Shown here piece by piece: positions 1 to 8,124 of a DNA stretch of 14,252 nucleotides (positions are counted from its first letter, which is position 1; the number at the start of each line of letters is the position of its first letter). The notes beneath the pieces are model-generated. The model was not told where the DNA came from, did not search any database, and saw nothing but the letters and a program-made list of their open reading frames with translations. Position numbers and translations under genes: made by a program. This DNA comes from Aurantiacibacter poecillastricola. Lineage in GTDB: Bacteria; Pseudomonadota; Alphaproteobacteria; Sphingomonadales; Sphingomonadaceae. Location: the NCBI RefSeq assembly GCF_030730945.1, contig NZ_JAVAMS010000014.1, forward strand, positions 1-14,252, given 5' to 3'.

Positions 1-15
1 AAACGCGGCTCGGCT

Positions 16-838
16 CTAATCCCAGCTGGAGGAAAGTTGGGGGTCACGGCACGGCTCATATCCGTATGATGTAAAGTAGTTGGTTCACTCGTTTGGCTGG
101 AAGAGCCTGCCGACAGATCTCGCCGGGGCCGTGGACGGTGCGCTCGCCCTCTTTGGGCAGCTTGACCTTCAGCTCGGAGAACGCCTTCTCAAGCGGGTTG
201 AAGTCGAGGTTTTAGTTCGGAAGGAAGCGCCGGGGGGCTCCGGCCGCCTCGATCCTCTGCTCTGCAGCGACGCGCTTGTGGCTCGAGATTTCCCACGATG
301 ACGATGTCCCCGGGGCCCAGCTCGGGCACTAGGACCTGCGTCACGTTGGCTTCGAACCAGTCGCCGTTGATCAGCGCGTCGAGCGCCATCCTGACCATGC
401 GCAGGCCAGCCACCAGCGCTGTTGTCTTGCGATGACCATGCGGAAAGCCCATGCGTAGTCGCTCGCCCTTCGGCCAGAGGCCATGGCTGCGGGTCATACT
501 GCGAGCGGTCCACGTCTCGGCGATGAACACGAGACGTTGCGGATCGAAGTCGAGCCGCCCGTCGAACCATTGCTGCCGCTGCCTCAGGACGTCGGGCCGG
601 TTATGCTCGATCGCGTGCCCTTCCTTTTTTACGCGAGATCCCGTGCCGAGCAAAGAAGCGCTGCACCGTTCCGATGCCGATCAGAGCGCCACGCTCGGCC
701 AATTGCGCCTGGATCTCGACCAGGGTAATGTCCACTTCGGCGATCAGCTTTCTGATGAAGTCGCCGCCCATTGCCGTACGAAAACAAGAGGAAAATCCTT
801 CGCTCGCGAAACCTCTCTAGAACTCCATTGATGGTCCG
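16..838 (-). pseudogene. IS630-family transposase remnant
   Basis: Reading the minus strand from about 838 down, pieces of an IS630-type DDE transposase appear in shifting frames. An N-terminal HTH-like part (MGGDFIRKLIAEVD, ATG at 771) ends at a TAA at 601-603. The next block, in another frame, holds FDPQRLVFIAETW, FPHGHRKTTALVAGLR and LVPELGPGDIVIVGNLEP. A third frame gives FNPLEKAFSELKVKLP, with a stop just before it. The last frame gives TNYFTSYGYEP and ends near 16-18. The first shift lies at an A-run (plus-strand T at 625-630), where one base fewer would restore the frame. In the family the motifs are FIDETW and IVIMDNL, so both catalytic Asp are lost here (to Ala and Gly); the Glu of NPLEKAF is kept. 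The element is dead. Terminal repeats were not identified, so the outer limits are approximate. Confidence 0.85.
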
Positions 839-843
839 ATGCC

Positions 844-1665
844 CTAGTCTTCAAGGAAATTCGATTCTGGACCAAACGATGATACATTGGAGAAGTTGTG
901 ATTGCTCGGCTCTGCGAATCCCATGAGCGCAGCGGAAATTGCGGAGGCCGTTTTCACTACGAGTTGTGAAGAACGTCTCAACTCATCAGCGCACATTGTA
1001 CCTTCGGGAACGACTAGCGAGATACTCGCAAAGACGTCACCATCCGGCGAACACACCGGAGCTGAGATGCCGACCACTCCTTTATCGACTTCACCGTGAG
1101 AAATGTAAAATCCGGCCCGGCGAATTTCACGCAAAGCCGCGCGAAATTCGTATAGGTCTTCCCCTAGTCCAGCTGTTGCGATTGCGGATCGCTCGTCGTC
1201 ATAAATGCGGCTGAGAGTTCTTGAAGGCAAATTGGCAAGGATAACCTTGGAAACAGAACTGCGAAATAGCGGCATCGGTCGACCGCGTTCAAAACTCAGT
1301 GACATCACATGGTCGCCCCGCGTTCTCTGGTCTACGCACATCACGCAGGTTCGGAACAACCGTGAAAGTAGAATTACATTGTCCTTTGGCGCCGCTAGCT
1401 TGAGGTCGTCCATGGGGCGTTGCGCCGCGACAATAAGCGGATCGGTACGACGGGCAATCCGGTCGAGTTCGATAATTGCTGGCCCTATGACATAACGTCC
1501 GGCAGAAAAGTCCGATATGAGACCTGCGCTGGTGAGGCTACGAAAGTATCTATAGGCGGTGCTGGCAGGTACACCGAGCCTCTCAGCGGCGGCCTCGACC
1601 GTCCATTGCGGCTTATCTGCCGTAAAAATGGACAGTAGGCTGAGTGCCTTGTCAACCGTACTCAA
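844..1665 (-). CDS. IclR-family transcriptional regulator
   Basis: This is a 273-residue regulator of IclR type. An N-terminal winged HTH covers about residues 1-65, with recognition region ERLGVPASTAYRYFRSL and wing LISDFSAGRYVIG. An IclR effector-binding domain follows (about 80-250), with family-like stretches such as MPLFRSSVSKVILANLP, IRRAGFYISHGEVDKGVVGISAPV and SLVVPEG. The start is TTG at 1665-1663: an in-frame TGA lies directly upstream (1668-1666), and a strong AGGGGG (1676-1671) sits 5 nt before it. The gene is divergent from the MFS-hydroxylase-GMC operon, the usual arrangement for an IclR regulator of an aromatic pathway, so it probably controls that operon and itself. The last 20-25 residues (NHNFSNVSSFGPESNFLED) run past the normal domain end. 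The gene stops 5 bp from the IS630 remnant, so its 3' end may have been altered by that insertion. The ligand is unknown. Confidence 0.9.
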   Translation of the reverse strand: MSTVDKALSLLSIFTADKPQWTVEAAAERLGVPASTAYRYFRSLTSAGLISDFSAGRYVIGPAIIELDRIARRTDPLIVAAQRPMDDLKLAAPKDNVILLSRLFRTCVMCVDQRTRGDHVMSLSFERGRPMPLFRSSVSKVILANLPSRTLSRIYDDERSAIATAGLGEDLYEFRAALREIRRAGFYISHGEVDKGVVGISAPVCSPDGDVFASISLVVPEGTMCADELRRSSQLVVKTASAISAALMGFAEPSNHNFSNVSSFGPESNFLED

Positions 1666-1986
1666 TCAGACCCCCTGCGTCGGCAAAACTGCGGAATTTC
1701 CATCACTATTACCTAGAGAAAGCCTCACAAAGGGGCAAATAGCTTCTTGAGTGCCAAAAAAGTTGCCACCTACCACGGTTGAAGCATTTTTCCCAAAGAA
1801 CGAGAATTTTGTTGCAGACTGGCGATTAGATGTGCTGAAACGCTGCCGGGAGCATGATGCATGATCGACTCCGATACAGGGTCCAGAGCAGCGCGTCATG
1901 AAAATATGGCCAGTCCGATCTGATCGAGGGATACATCATCCGCTACGGACCAACGGCCGTCGAAGTAGAAGGACAGGCCCCGCACG
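1666..1986. promoter_or_regulatory. Divergent promoter/operator region between IclR gene and MFS operon
   Basis: These 321 bp without a convincing gene separate the divergent regulator and operon, and should hold both promoters and the IclR operator. Two palindromic signals are visible: CGATC-T-GATCG at 1916-1926, about 60 bp before the MFS start, and a GCATGATGCATGATC cluster at about 1852-1866. The first is positioned well for an operator. I could not pick reliable -35/-10 hexamers. Its role is inferred from position and symmetry only. Confidence 0.45.
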
Positions 1987-3243
1987 ATGCCGAAGTATGC
2001 GATGTCGCCCGTTAGTGACGCACTCGATGTAGAAGAGATGGACTCGAAAAAGGGCTGGCTGGTAGTCTTTGCCGCTTTCTGGGGGTTATTGCTTAGCGTC
2101 GGTGTGCTCGTGGTTTACTCCTATGGAGTGCTGATCTCGGCGATGAGTGCGGAGTTTGGCTGGGGTGCATTAGAAGCGTCGACACTTTTTGCTGCATTTA
2201 GCTTTTCCTCCACCGCTGGGGGAATTCTCTGGGGCATGTTCGCCGACCGCCGTGGAGGTAGGCTTACCGTATTAATCTCGTCGGCCCTTCTTGCCGGTTG
2301 TTTCTTTGCACTGTCGTTGTTGCCAGGCAATCTGCTGGTGATGCATTTGCTGTTTGCAGCGATTGGCTTTCTTGGAAGTGGCACACTTCCCCCGATTTTT
2401 TCGAGTATTGTCGTCGGCTGGTTTGACCGTCACAGGGGCCTGGCTTTGGGGGCTACCATGGCAGGGGTCGGCGTGGGCGCCGCCATTCTTCCACCGTTGA
2501 CCGCACTTATGACAGCTGAATTTGGCTGGCGGCAGGCAATATCCGTCCTTGGCCTAGCAGTGATCGTCCTCATGATACCGGTCGCGGCACTCCTCCTTCG
2601 CGAGCACCGACATGCACGGGAGATGCGAACGAAACGCTCGGGAGGACGACGTGAAGCAATCCGTCTTGCTTTCAACCAACGAAATGGTTGGCTCTTAGCG
2701 TTATTTGCACTGCTTACTGGCGGGATTCTTGTAACTAGCGTCACAATGTTTGTCCCCATCCTCCAGGACCGGGGAGAAACAGTTGCCAATGCAGCGCTGT
2801 ACCAATCAATCCTAGGCGCGTCATTGATTGGCGGACGATTTTTCATCGGCCTGCTGATCGACAGAATCTTCGCTCCCTACGTCATGTTGACCGTCCTGTT
2901 TGTAACAACGGCGGGCTTTTTCATCTTGTATTTCGCCAGCACCCCGCTGGCATATCTTCTTGCGGCTGTAGGGATTGGCCTTGCTGTCGGAGCAGAGGTT
3001 GACTTTCTCGGGTTCATGGTGAGCCGATATTTTCCTCGCGAAGCTTTTGCGACAATCTTCGCAGTGATGTTCGCAATGTACTCGCTGGGCGCTTCATCAG
3101 TTCCGCTTGGCTTTGGATGGTTGGCGGAAACCACTGGCGGTTTCGGTCTGGGCATTATGCTGTTCGGCGTTCTCATGTTTGGCCTGGCCCTCATGATGCT
3201 CTTGTTGCCCGGGTACCGGGGCTACCAGCGAAACACGGTATGA
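1987..3243 (+). CDS. MFS transporter, probable inner-membrane uptake of an organic/aromatic acid
   Basis: A 418-residue hydrophobic protein with about 12 predicted membrane helices and a charged central loop (about 205-232, REHRHAREMRTKRSGGRRE) between the two six-helix halves. MFS motif A is seen after helix 2 (GMFADRRGGRLTV, about 83-95), and a weaker copy in the second half (GLLIDRIF, about 288-295). The sequence style resembles the oxalate/formate antiporter and monocarboxylate-porter branch (FGWGALEASTLFAAFSF, GWFDRHRGLALGATMAGVGVG), but the substrate cannot be assigned. It is the first gene of the operon, 137 bp before the hydroxylase, so uptake of that enzyme's substrate is a reasonable inference. 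Starts at 1987, 2002 and 2038 (MDSKKGW) are all in frame. None has an ideal ribosome site, and the 2038 start would give a length more typical of the family. Confidence 0.88.
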   Translation: MPKYAMSPVSDALDVEEMDSKKGWLVVFAAFWGLLLSVGVLVVYSYGVLISAMSAEFGWGALEASTLFAAFSFSSTAGGILWGMFADRRGGRLTVLISSALLAGCFFALSLLPGNLLVMHLLFAAIGFLGSGTLPPIFSSIVVGWFDRHRGLALGATMAGVGVGAAILPPLTALMTAEFGWRQAISVLGLAVIVLMIPVAALLLREHRHAREMRTKRSGGRREAIRLAFNQRNGWLLALFALLTGGILVTSVTMFVPILQDRGETVANAALYQSILGASLIGGRFFIGLLIDRIFAPYVMLTVLFVTTAGFFILYFASTPLAYLLAAVGIGLAVGAEVDFLGFMVSRYFPREAFATIFAVMFAMYSLGASSVPLGFGWLAETTGGFGLGIMLFGVLMFGLALMMLLLPGYRGYQRNTV

Positions 3244-3367
3244 CTTTTCCGGACAGAAGGTCGCGCCAAACCCGCTTCGAGTGCCAGCAACCTCTTCGCT
3301 GCAGAACGATCACTGGACGGCCCCGGCAACCTTCCTCGATCTGTCCTCGGACCCGTTAGATCTTTTT

Positions 3368-3372
3368 AGGAG
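3368..3372 (+). promoter_or_regulatory. Ribosome binding site of the hydroxylase gene
   Basis: AGGAG lies 8 nt before the ATG at 3381. It selects this ATG over an overlapping out-of-frame ATG at 3377. Confidence 0.7.
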
Positions 3373-3380
3373 TAAAATGC

Positions 3381-5396
3381 ATGCAGTTCCATCTGGATGG
3401 GTTCCAATCTGGCGACCCCCGAATCCACGATCCGGTTGCCTCACCGATGAATGGGAGTGAACTTCCCAAAGAGGTGGACGTGCTCATTGTTGGTGCTGGC
3501 CCAACCGGCCTGACACTCGCAGCGCAATTGGCAGCGTTTCCTCACATTCGGACCTGTATTATCGAGCGCAAACCCGAGCGCCTGTCACTTGGCCAGGCAG
3601 ATGGCATCGCCTGTCGGACAATGGAGATGTTCGACGCCTTCGGTTTCGCCGAACAGATACTCCAAGAGGCTTATTGGGTTAACGAGACTTCCTTTTGGAA
3701 ACCCGGATCAGGAAAATCAGGACAGATCGTGCGGAGCGACCGTATCCAGGATACGCCGGATGATCTTTCCTACATGCCGCACGTCATTCTCAATCAGGCA
3801 CGCGTGCACGATCAATTTCTTGATCTCATGGCACGAGCTCCAGGACGGAATTCTCCATATTATTCCCGCGAAGTGAGTAAGCTGGAGATCACCCCTTCAC
3901 ATGTTTCACTCGACGAACCTTTGAACACGGCCGAGCCCCACCATCCTGTCAAGGTCCATGTGAAGCGCATCGATCCAGACCATTCGGGCGTAGTGGAAAC
4001 GGTAAATGCGCGCTTTGTTGTCGGCTGCGACGGGGCGCGCAGTTCCGTCAGACGAGAGCTTGGACTTAGCCTCGAGGGTGAATCTGCCAACCAGGCCTGG
4101 GGCGTAATGGATGTCCTCGCGATAACGGACTTTCCGGATATCCGGCTTAAATCCGCAATCCACTCGCAAAGCGAAGGAAGTATTCTCATCATCCCGCGAG
4201 AGGGCGGCTACTTGACCCGGCTTTACATCGAGCAGGACGAGCTGGGTGAGAACGAGCGAGTGGCTGATCGCGACATCACAATAGAGAAGCTGATTGCCAC
4301 GGCCAAAAAGATCATGGCTCCCTATCAGCTGGATGTGAAGGAAGTCGCCTGGTGGTCGGTCTACGAAATCGGTCAGCGTCTTTGTCCACGTTTTGACGAT
4401 GTCCCCGATGAGGAGCGCTCGATCCGCATGCCGCGGGTCTTCATCGCCGGCGATGCTTGCCATACGCACAGTCCCAAAGCCGGCCAGGGCATGAACGTTT
4501 CCATGCAGGATGCCTTCAATCTGGGCTGGAAGCTTGCCTCGGTCCTCTCACGAACGGCGGTGCCGAGGATACTCTCCGAATACACTTTCGAACGTCATGC
4601 GGTTGCAAAAGAGCTGATAGATTTCGATAAAGAAATGGCGCGTATGTTCAGTGCGCAACCAAAAGATCCGGACAATCCGGAATCGGAGGGTATCGATCCT
4701 GCTGAGTTCCAATCTTTCTTCGAGGCCCAGGGGAGATTCACCGCGGGAACAGCAACTCGTTACCTGCCCTCACTGATTTCCGCTCAACCGCAGCACCAGG
4801 ACTTAGCAAAAGACCTGATTGTGGGCATGCGGTTTCACTCGGCGCCAGTAGTGCGCGTTGCGGATGCCAAGCCGCTTCAGCTAGGCAATGTGCTTAAGGC
4901 AGACGGGCGATGGCGCCTCATTGCATTTGCGTCAGACGACAACCCAGCTAACCCGGATTCGCAAATCCGGCAGCTCTGCGAATTCCTCAGCGACGATGAG
5001 CGATCACCGGTCCGGCGTTTCACGCCGAGGAACGCCGATATCGATAGCATTGTCGATGTAAGAGCTGTCTTTCAAAACTACCACAGGGACATTGCGATCG
5101 AGTCCATGCCGTCGATTCTCATGCCGAGAAAGGGACGCTATGGACTAATCGATTACGAAAAGATGTTCTCTGCAAGCCTGGCGGATGGCCAGGACATTTT
5201 CGACTTGCGGGGAATAGATCGTACACGTGGCTGTGTGGTAGTCGTACGTCCCGACCAATACATCGCCAATGTCTTGCCGCTCGACGGATACGAGGAACTT
5301 TCGAACTACTTTTCCCGATTCTTGGTTATGCCAGAAACACAGCATTCCTGTGAAAGGCATACGGGCATGAATGCCCTGGCAATGAACCGGACATAG
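3381..5396 (+). CDS. FAD-dependent aromatic hydroxylase, 3-hydroxybenzoate 4-monooxygenase / phenol 2-monooxygenase type
   Basis: A 671-residue class A flavoprotein monooxygenase. Visible in order: the opening MQFHLDGFQSGDPRIHD, as in MobA-type 3-hydroxybenzoate 4-hydroxylases; the FAD dinucleotide fold VLIVGAGPTGLTLAAQLA (GAGPTG at 38-43); the DG motif VVGCDGARSSVRRELG (Asp217-Gly218); the GD motif RVFIAGDACHTHSPKAGQGMN (Gly357-Asp358), typical of phenol hydroxylase and MobA; and a C-terminal thioredoxin-like domain (about 475-650). Such enzymes use NAD(P)H and O2 to add a hydroxyl ortho to an existing phenolic OH, giving a catechol-type product ready for ring cleavage. MobA itself makes protocatechuate. 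The protein is somewhat longer than classical MobA (about 640), with a tail after about residue 650 rich in polar residues. It is cytoplasmic and lies between the MFS and GMC genes on the same strand. The exact substrate is unproven; a substituted phenol or hydroxybenzoate is likely. Confidence 0.88.
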   Translation: MQFHLDGFQSGDPRIHDPVASPMNGSELPKEVDVLIVGAGPTGLTLAAQLAAFPHIRTCIIERKPERLSLGQADGIACRTMEMFDAFGFAEQILQEAYWVNETSFWKPGSGKSGQIVRSDRIQDTPDDLSYMPHVILNQARVHDQFLDLMARAPGRNSPYYSREVSKLEITPSHVSLDEPLNTAEPHHPVKVHVKRIDPDHSGVVETVNARFVVGCDGARSSVRRELGLSLEGESANQAWGVMDVLAITDFPDIRLKSAIHSQSEGSILIIPREGGYLTRLYIEQDELGENERVADRDITIEKLIATAKKIMAPYQLDVKEVAWWSVYEIGQRLCPRFDDVPDEERSIRMPRVFIAGDACHTHSPKAGQGMNVSMQDAFNLGWKLASVLSRTAVPRILSEYTFERHAVAKELIDFDKEMARMFSAQPKDPDNPESEGIDPAEFQSFFEAQGRFTAGTATRYLPSLISAQPQHQDLAKDLIVGMRFHSAPVVRVADAKPLQLGNVLKADGRWRLIAFASDDNPANPDSQIRQLCEFLSDDERSPVRRFTPRNADIDSIVDVRAVFQNYHRDIAIESMPSILMPRKGRYGLIDYEKMFSASLADGQDIFDLRGIDRTRGCVVVVRPDQYIANVLPLDGYEELSNYFSRFLVMPETQHSCERHTGMNALAMNRT

Positions 5397-5448
5397 GCGG
5401 CTGACTGCAGCCCCTGAACCACAGAATATTGGAACTGGAGTGGACGCA

Positions 5449-7083
5449 ATGGCGTACGACATGGAAACCGATTATCTGATTATTGGCGCCGGAAGTGCGG
5501 GGTGCGTTCTCGCCAACCGTCTCTCCACAGATCCTGCGAACAAGGTATTGCTGCTGGAAGCAGGCGGGGATGACAGGGCGTTGCGCGAGCCCCGCCAGTT
5601 CTTGTCGAATATCATGATCCATGCTCCATCGGGATTTTCCCAAGTGTGGGACGATCCGAAAGTAAACTGGAAATACAAGTCCGATCCGGACGAGACGACG
5701 GCGGGAAGGTGCCATAAATTCCACAAGGGGCGGGTTCTCGGCGGGTCGTCGTCGATAAACGGTCTTTTGTATATGCGGGGACAGGTCGAGGACTATGACG
5801 GCTGGCGCCAAATGGGGTGCACGGGATGGTCCTACGATGACGTGCTGCCCTACTTTCGGCGAGCAGAGGATCAAGAACGCGGCGAAGATGAATTTCACGG
5901 TGTGGGGGGACCACTTAGCGTCTCCAACTATCCTGACAGAAACATGATCAGCCAAGCATTGATTGAAGCATGTGTCGAAGCAGGTATTCCCTTCAATCCC
6001 GACATTAACAGTCGAGTACAGGAAGGAGTTGCCTGGCTTCAATCGACGACCAGGAACGGGAGGCGTTGTTCGGCAGCGGTAGGCTATCTTCATCCGATCG
6101 AGAAACGCTCAAACCTTAGAATCGAAAAGCATGCAGAAGCCACAAGGATTCTCTTCGATGGCCGGCGCGCGATTGGGGCAGAATTTGTCAAGGCTGGCCG
6201 CATCGTCCGCGTCCACGCAAAGGCGGAAGTCGTCCTTGCGGCAGGATCAATAGAATCTCCAAAGCTACTAGAAATGTCGGGTGTCGGAAATTCCCGACTG
6301 CTCAGCGAATTCGGCATCGCGGTCCGGCATCACCTGCCCGCAGTCGGTGAAAACATGCAGGACCATTTTCTCATCAATGCGCAGTGGCGGGTCAAGAAGC
6401 AGTTCCGCACATTGAATGAATTGTCCCATGGACTCAGGCTGGTTGGAGAGGTCGCAAAATACGTGACCGCGCGCAAAGGTCTGCTGAGCTTTCCGGTCGC
6501 GGCCGGGATAGCTTTCGCCAAGACGCGCCCCGAACTTGCTTCACCGGATGTCAAGATTCACCTTCTTGCGGCTTCCGTCGACTTGAAAGACGAAAAGACG
6601 TTCAAGCTAGAGCGCGAGCCGGGAATTACCTGTGCGTCTGCACAACTGCGTCCCGAATCGCTCGGTAGCGTGCACATCGATTCTGCAAACCCGCAGGATG
6701 ACCCTCGCATTGAGACAAATTATCTAAGTGCCAATACCGACCGGGAGAACGTGATTGCACAGATGAGGCTTAGCCAAAAGATTGTTTGCCAACCCGCCAT
6801 CGCACAATATCTCGAATCGACCGATAGCGATTTCGGGGAGACAGACGAATCTATGCTGGAATATGCACGTACAGTCGGAACAACTCTCTACCATCCGGTG
6901 GGGACCTGCCGCATGGGCGGTGACCCAGAATCGGTGGTCGATCCGCAGCTCCGGGTCCGAGGGCTGGAGAATCTCCGCGTGTGTGATGCCTCGATCATGC
7001 CCCGTATCGTATCGGCAGGAACCAACGCGCCAACAATCATGATCGGTGAAAAGGGTTCGGATCTAATTCTGGGCGACAACTGA
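5449..7083 (+). CDS. GMC-family FAD-dependent alcohol oxidoreductase
   Basis: A 544-residue glucose-methanol-choline oxidoreductase. It shows the N-terminal FAD-binding fold DYLIIGAGSAGCVLANRLS (GAGSAG at 13-18) with the ribose-binding Glu37 in LLLEAGG; GMC signature 1 GRVLGGSSSINGLLYMRG (94-111); GMC signature 2 GSIESPKLLEMSGVG (256-270); and the C-terminal catalytic region with His482 (YHPVGTCRMG) and Asn526 (GTNAPTIMIGEKGSDLI). These enzymes oxidise primary or secondary alcohols to carbonyls; the family includes choline, polyethylene-glycol and aryl-alcohol dehydrogenases. No signal peptide is seen, so it is probably cytoplasmic. I chose ATG 5449 because GGAG (5437-5440) lies 8 nt upstream; an in-frame GTG at 5440 would add three residues. 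It starts 52 bp after the hydroxylase and is the last gene of the operon. It could oxidise a benzylic or side-chain alcohol of the hydroxylase's aromatic substrate, but this is inference. Confidence 0.92.
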   Translation: MAYDMETDYLIIGAGSAGCVLANRLSTDPANKVLLLEAGGDDRALREPRQFLSNIMIHAPSGFSQVWDDPKVNWKYKSDPDETTAGRCHKFHKGRVLGGSSSINGLLYMRGQVEDYDGWRQMGCTGWSYDDVLPYFRRAEDQERGEDEFHGVGGPLSVSNYPDRNMISQALIEACVEAGIPFNPDINSRVQEGVAWLQSTTRNGRRCSAAVGYLHPIEKRSNLRIEKHAEATRILFDGRRAIGAEFVKAGRIVRVHAKAEVVLAAGSIESPKLLEMSGVGNSRLLSEFGIAVRHHLPAVGENMQDHFLINAQWRVKKQFRTLNELSHGLRLVGEVAKYVTARKGLLSFPVAAGIAFAKTRPELASPDVKIHLLAASVDLKDEKTFKLEREPGITCASAQLRPESLGSVHIDSANPQDDPRIETNYLSANTDRENVIAQMRLSQKIVCQPAIAQYLESTDSDFGETDESMLEYARTVGTTLYHPVGTCRMGGDPESVVDPQLRVRGLENLRVCDASIMPRIVSAGTNAPTIMIGEKGSDLILGDN

Positions 7084-7116
7084 GATAGCCAGCGCGGAAG
7101 TCCACGATCCCGGTTG

Positions 7117-7124
7117 TTAAAGCC
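7117..7124. repeat. Left 8-bp target site duplication of the IS66 element
   Basis: TTAAAGCC directly precedes the IS66 terminal repeat and is repeated exactly at 10150-10157 beyond the other end. Eight base pairs is the duplication length known for IS66-family elements. Confidence 0.9.
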
Positions 7125-7146
7125 GTACCCATCCGGTGAAGGCCGC
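7125..7146 (+). repeat. IS66 left terminal inverted repeat
   Basis: Starts GTACCCATCCGGTGA. It matches the reverse complement of 10128-10149 at about 20 of 22 positions, the first 15 without a mismatch. Confidence 0.88.
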
Positions 7147-7153
7147 GGCAGTG

Positions 7154-7372
7154 CTATATATCGTGGTCGGCGATGAGTGTTGTGATGTTTTCGACGCCGT
7201 ATTCGGTAAATGCCATCGCGCCGTCCGGACGATCAAGGCTGTACACCCAGATCAGCCCGTCTTCCGGGTCCATGCCCGACGCGAGTTCAGCAATCAGATC
7301 TTCTTCGACGCTTAGATGACGCGCTACGAGTGCGATCGTGCTGACCGAATGGACCTTGTTGACGTGCGCCAT
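7154..7372 (-). CDS. Small IS66-borne protein of unknown function, downstream of tnpC
   Basis: This frame encodes 72 residues, MAHVNKVHSVSTIALVARH and onwards, ending TLIADHDI. Its ATG (7372-7370) shares one base with the tnpC stop (TGATG), so translation is probably coupled to tnpC. The reading frame ends 29 bp inside the left IS66 end, so it is part of the element. The composition is acidic in the middle (EEDLIAELASGMDPEDG) and soluble; no known domain is recognised. I have a vague recollection of similar small ORFs beside tnpC in other IS66 copies, which I could not check. It is an accessory or passenger protein at most; function unknown. Confidence 0.6.
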   Translation of the reverse strand: MAHVNKVHSVSTIALVARHLSVEEDLIAELASGMDPEDGLIWVYSLDRPDGAMAFTEYGVENITTLIADHDI

Positions 7373-7775
7373 CAAGCTGCGATTCTGGCTCGCCCAGATT
7401 CCCAGTTCCAGGGCAGTAGTTCGTCGATCCGGTGGGCAGGATGTCCGGCGATGCGCGCGAGGACATAGGCCAGCCACGCCTGCGGATCGACATCGTTGAG
7501 CCGGGCCGTCTGGATCAGCGTGTAGAGCACGGCGGCACGCTGTCCACCGCGGTCGGAACCGCAGAACAGCCATGCCTTGCGCCCGAGGGGCACGCTGCGC
7601 AGCGCCCGCTCGGCAGCGTTGTTCGTGATGCAGATCCGGCCATCATCGAGGAAGCGGGTGAAGGCGTCCCAGCGCCGGAGCATATAGTTGATGGCCTTGG
7701 CCAGATCATGGCTGCGCGACAGCTTCGCGAGCTGCGCGGTGAGCCAGGCGTGCAGGCCCGCCATCAGCGGCGCGC
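7372..7775 (-). pseudogene. tnpC: IS66 transposase TnpC, C-terminal part (split by IS3)
   Basis: After the IS3 insertion the TnpC frame resumes with APLMAGLHAWLTAQLAKLSRSH. It continues through the catalytic Glu region CITNNAAERALRSVPLGRKAW to the IS66 C-terminal element LIQTARLNDVDPQAWLAYVL and PAHRIDELLPWNW. Joining this to 9063-9702 after removing IS3 and one CGC copy restores ERSAPLMAG with no frame loss, so the split is recent. The part alone has no start and cannot act. Confidence 0.88.
7773..7775. repeat. 3-bp target duplication of the nested IS3 element (left)
   Basis: CGC here and CGC at 9063-9065 flank the IS3 ends. Three base pairs is usual for the IS3 family, and deleting one copy restores the tnpC codons exactly. 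Confidence 0.75.
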
Positions 7776-7839
7776 TGAGGTGGTCCCGGAAATTTGGACA
7801 GGGTGCTAAGCTAATCCCGACCTGAGGAATGGACGGGAA

Positions 7840-8124
7840 ATGAGGAAGACGAGGAAGCGCTACAGCGCGGAGTTCAAGGCGAAGGTGGCGCTGGAAGCGA
7901 TCCGGGGTGACCTGACGCTGGCGGAGCTGGCCGCGAAACACGGCATTCACCATACGATGATCGCGGCGTGGAAGCGGCAGGCGGTCGAAGGGATGGCAGG
8001 CACGTTCTCGGGGGCAAGTGATGCGGCCCGGGCGGCCAGCGAGGCCGAAGTCGAGAAGCTTCACGCGAAGATCGGTCAGTTGGTCGTGGAGCGCGATTTT
8101 TTAGCCAGAGCCTCCGGTCGATGA
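7840..8124 (+). CDS. IS3-family transposase OrfA (DNA-binding subunit)
   Basis: A 94-residue protein beginning MRKTRKRYSAEFKAKVALEA. It has the IS3 OrfA helix-turn-helix (LTLAELAAKHGIHHTMIAAWKRQA, about 27-50) and a C-terminal helix with leucine-zipper character (VEKLHAKIGQLVVERDFLA) used for multimerisation. OrfA binds the terminal repeats and regulates transposition. Its stop overlaps the orfB ATG (ATGA at 8121-8124), and a T TTT TTA heptamer near its end can fuse it to OrfB. Confidence 0.92.
   Translation: MRKTRKRYSAEFKAKVALEAIRGDLTLAELAAKHGIHHTMIAAWKRQAVEGMAGTFSGASDAARAASEAEVEKLHAKIGQLVVERDFLARASGR

Noticed and set aside
601..660. A-run in the IS630 remnant as a programmed frameshift site
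   Set aside because: The two frames need a +1 shift there, not the usual -1, and other shifts, stops and lost catalytic residues show decay rather than recoding.
3906..4469. Minus-strand open frame of 187 codons inside the hydroxylase gene
   Set aside because: Shadow of a clear conserved coding sequence; no family resemblance.
5326..6093. Long minus-strand open frame (255 codons) opposite the hydroxylase end and GMC gene
   Set aside because: It is antisense to strongly supported flavoenzyme genes, and its translation is rich in Arg/Pro/Cys with no recognisable domain.
7776..8064. Apparent N-terminal extension of the TnpC C-terminal frame into the IS3 element (open to 8064)
   Set aside because: It is the antisense of IS3 orfA and its leader; the true upstream part of TnpC lies beyond the IS3 element at 9063-9702.
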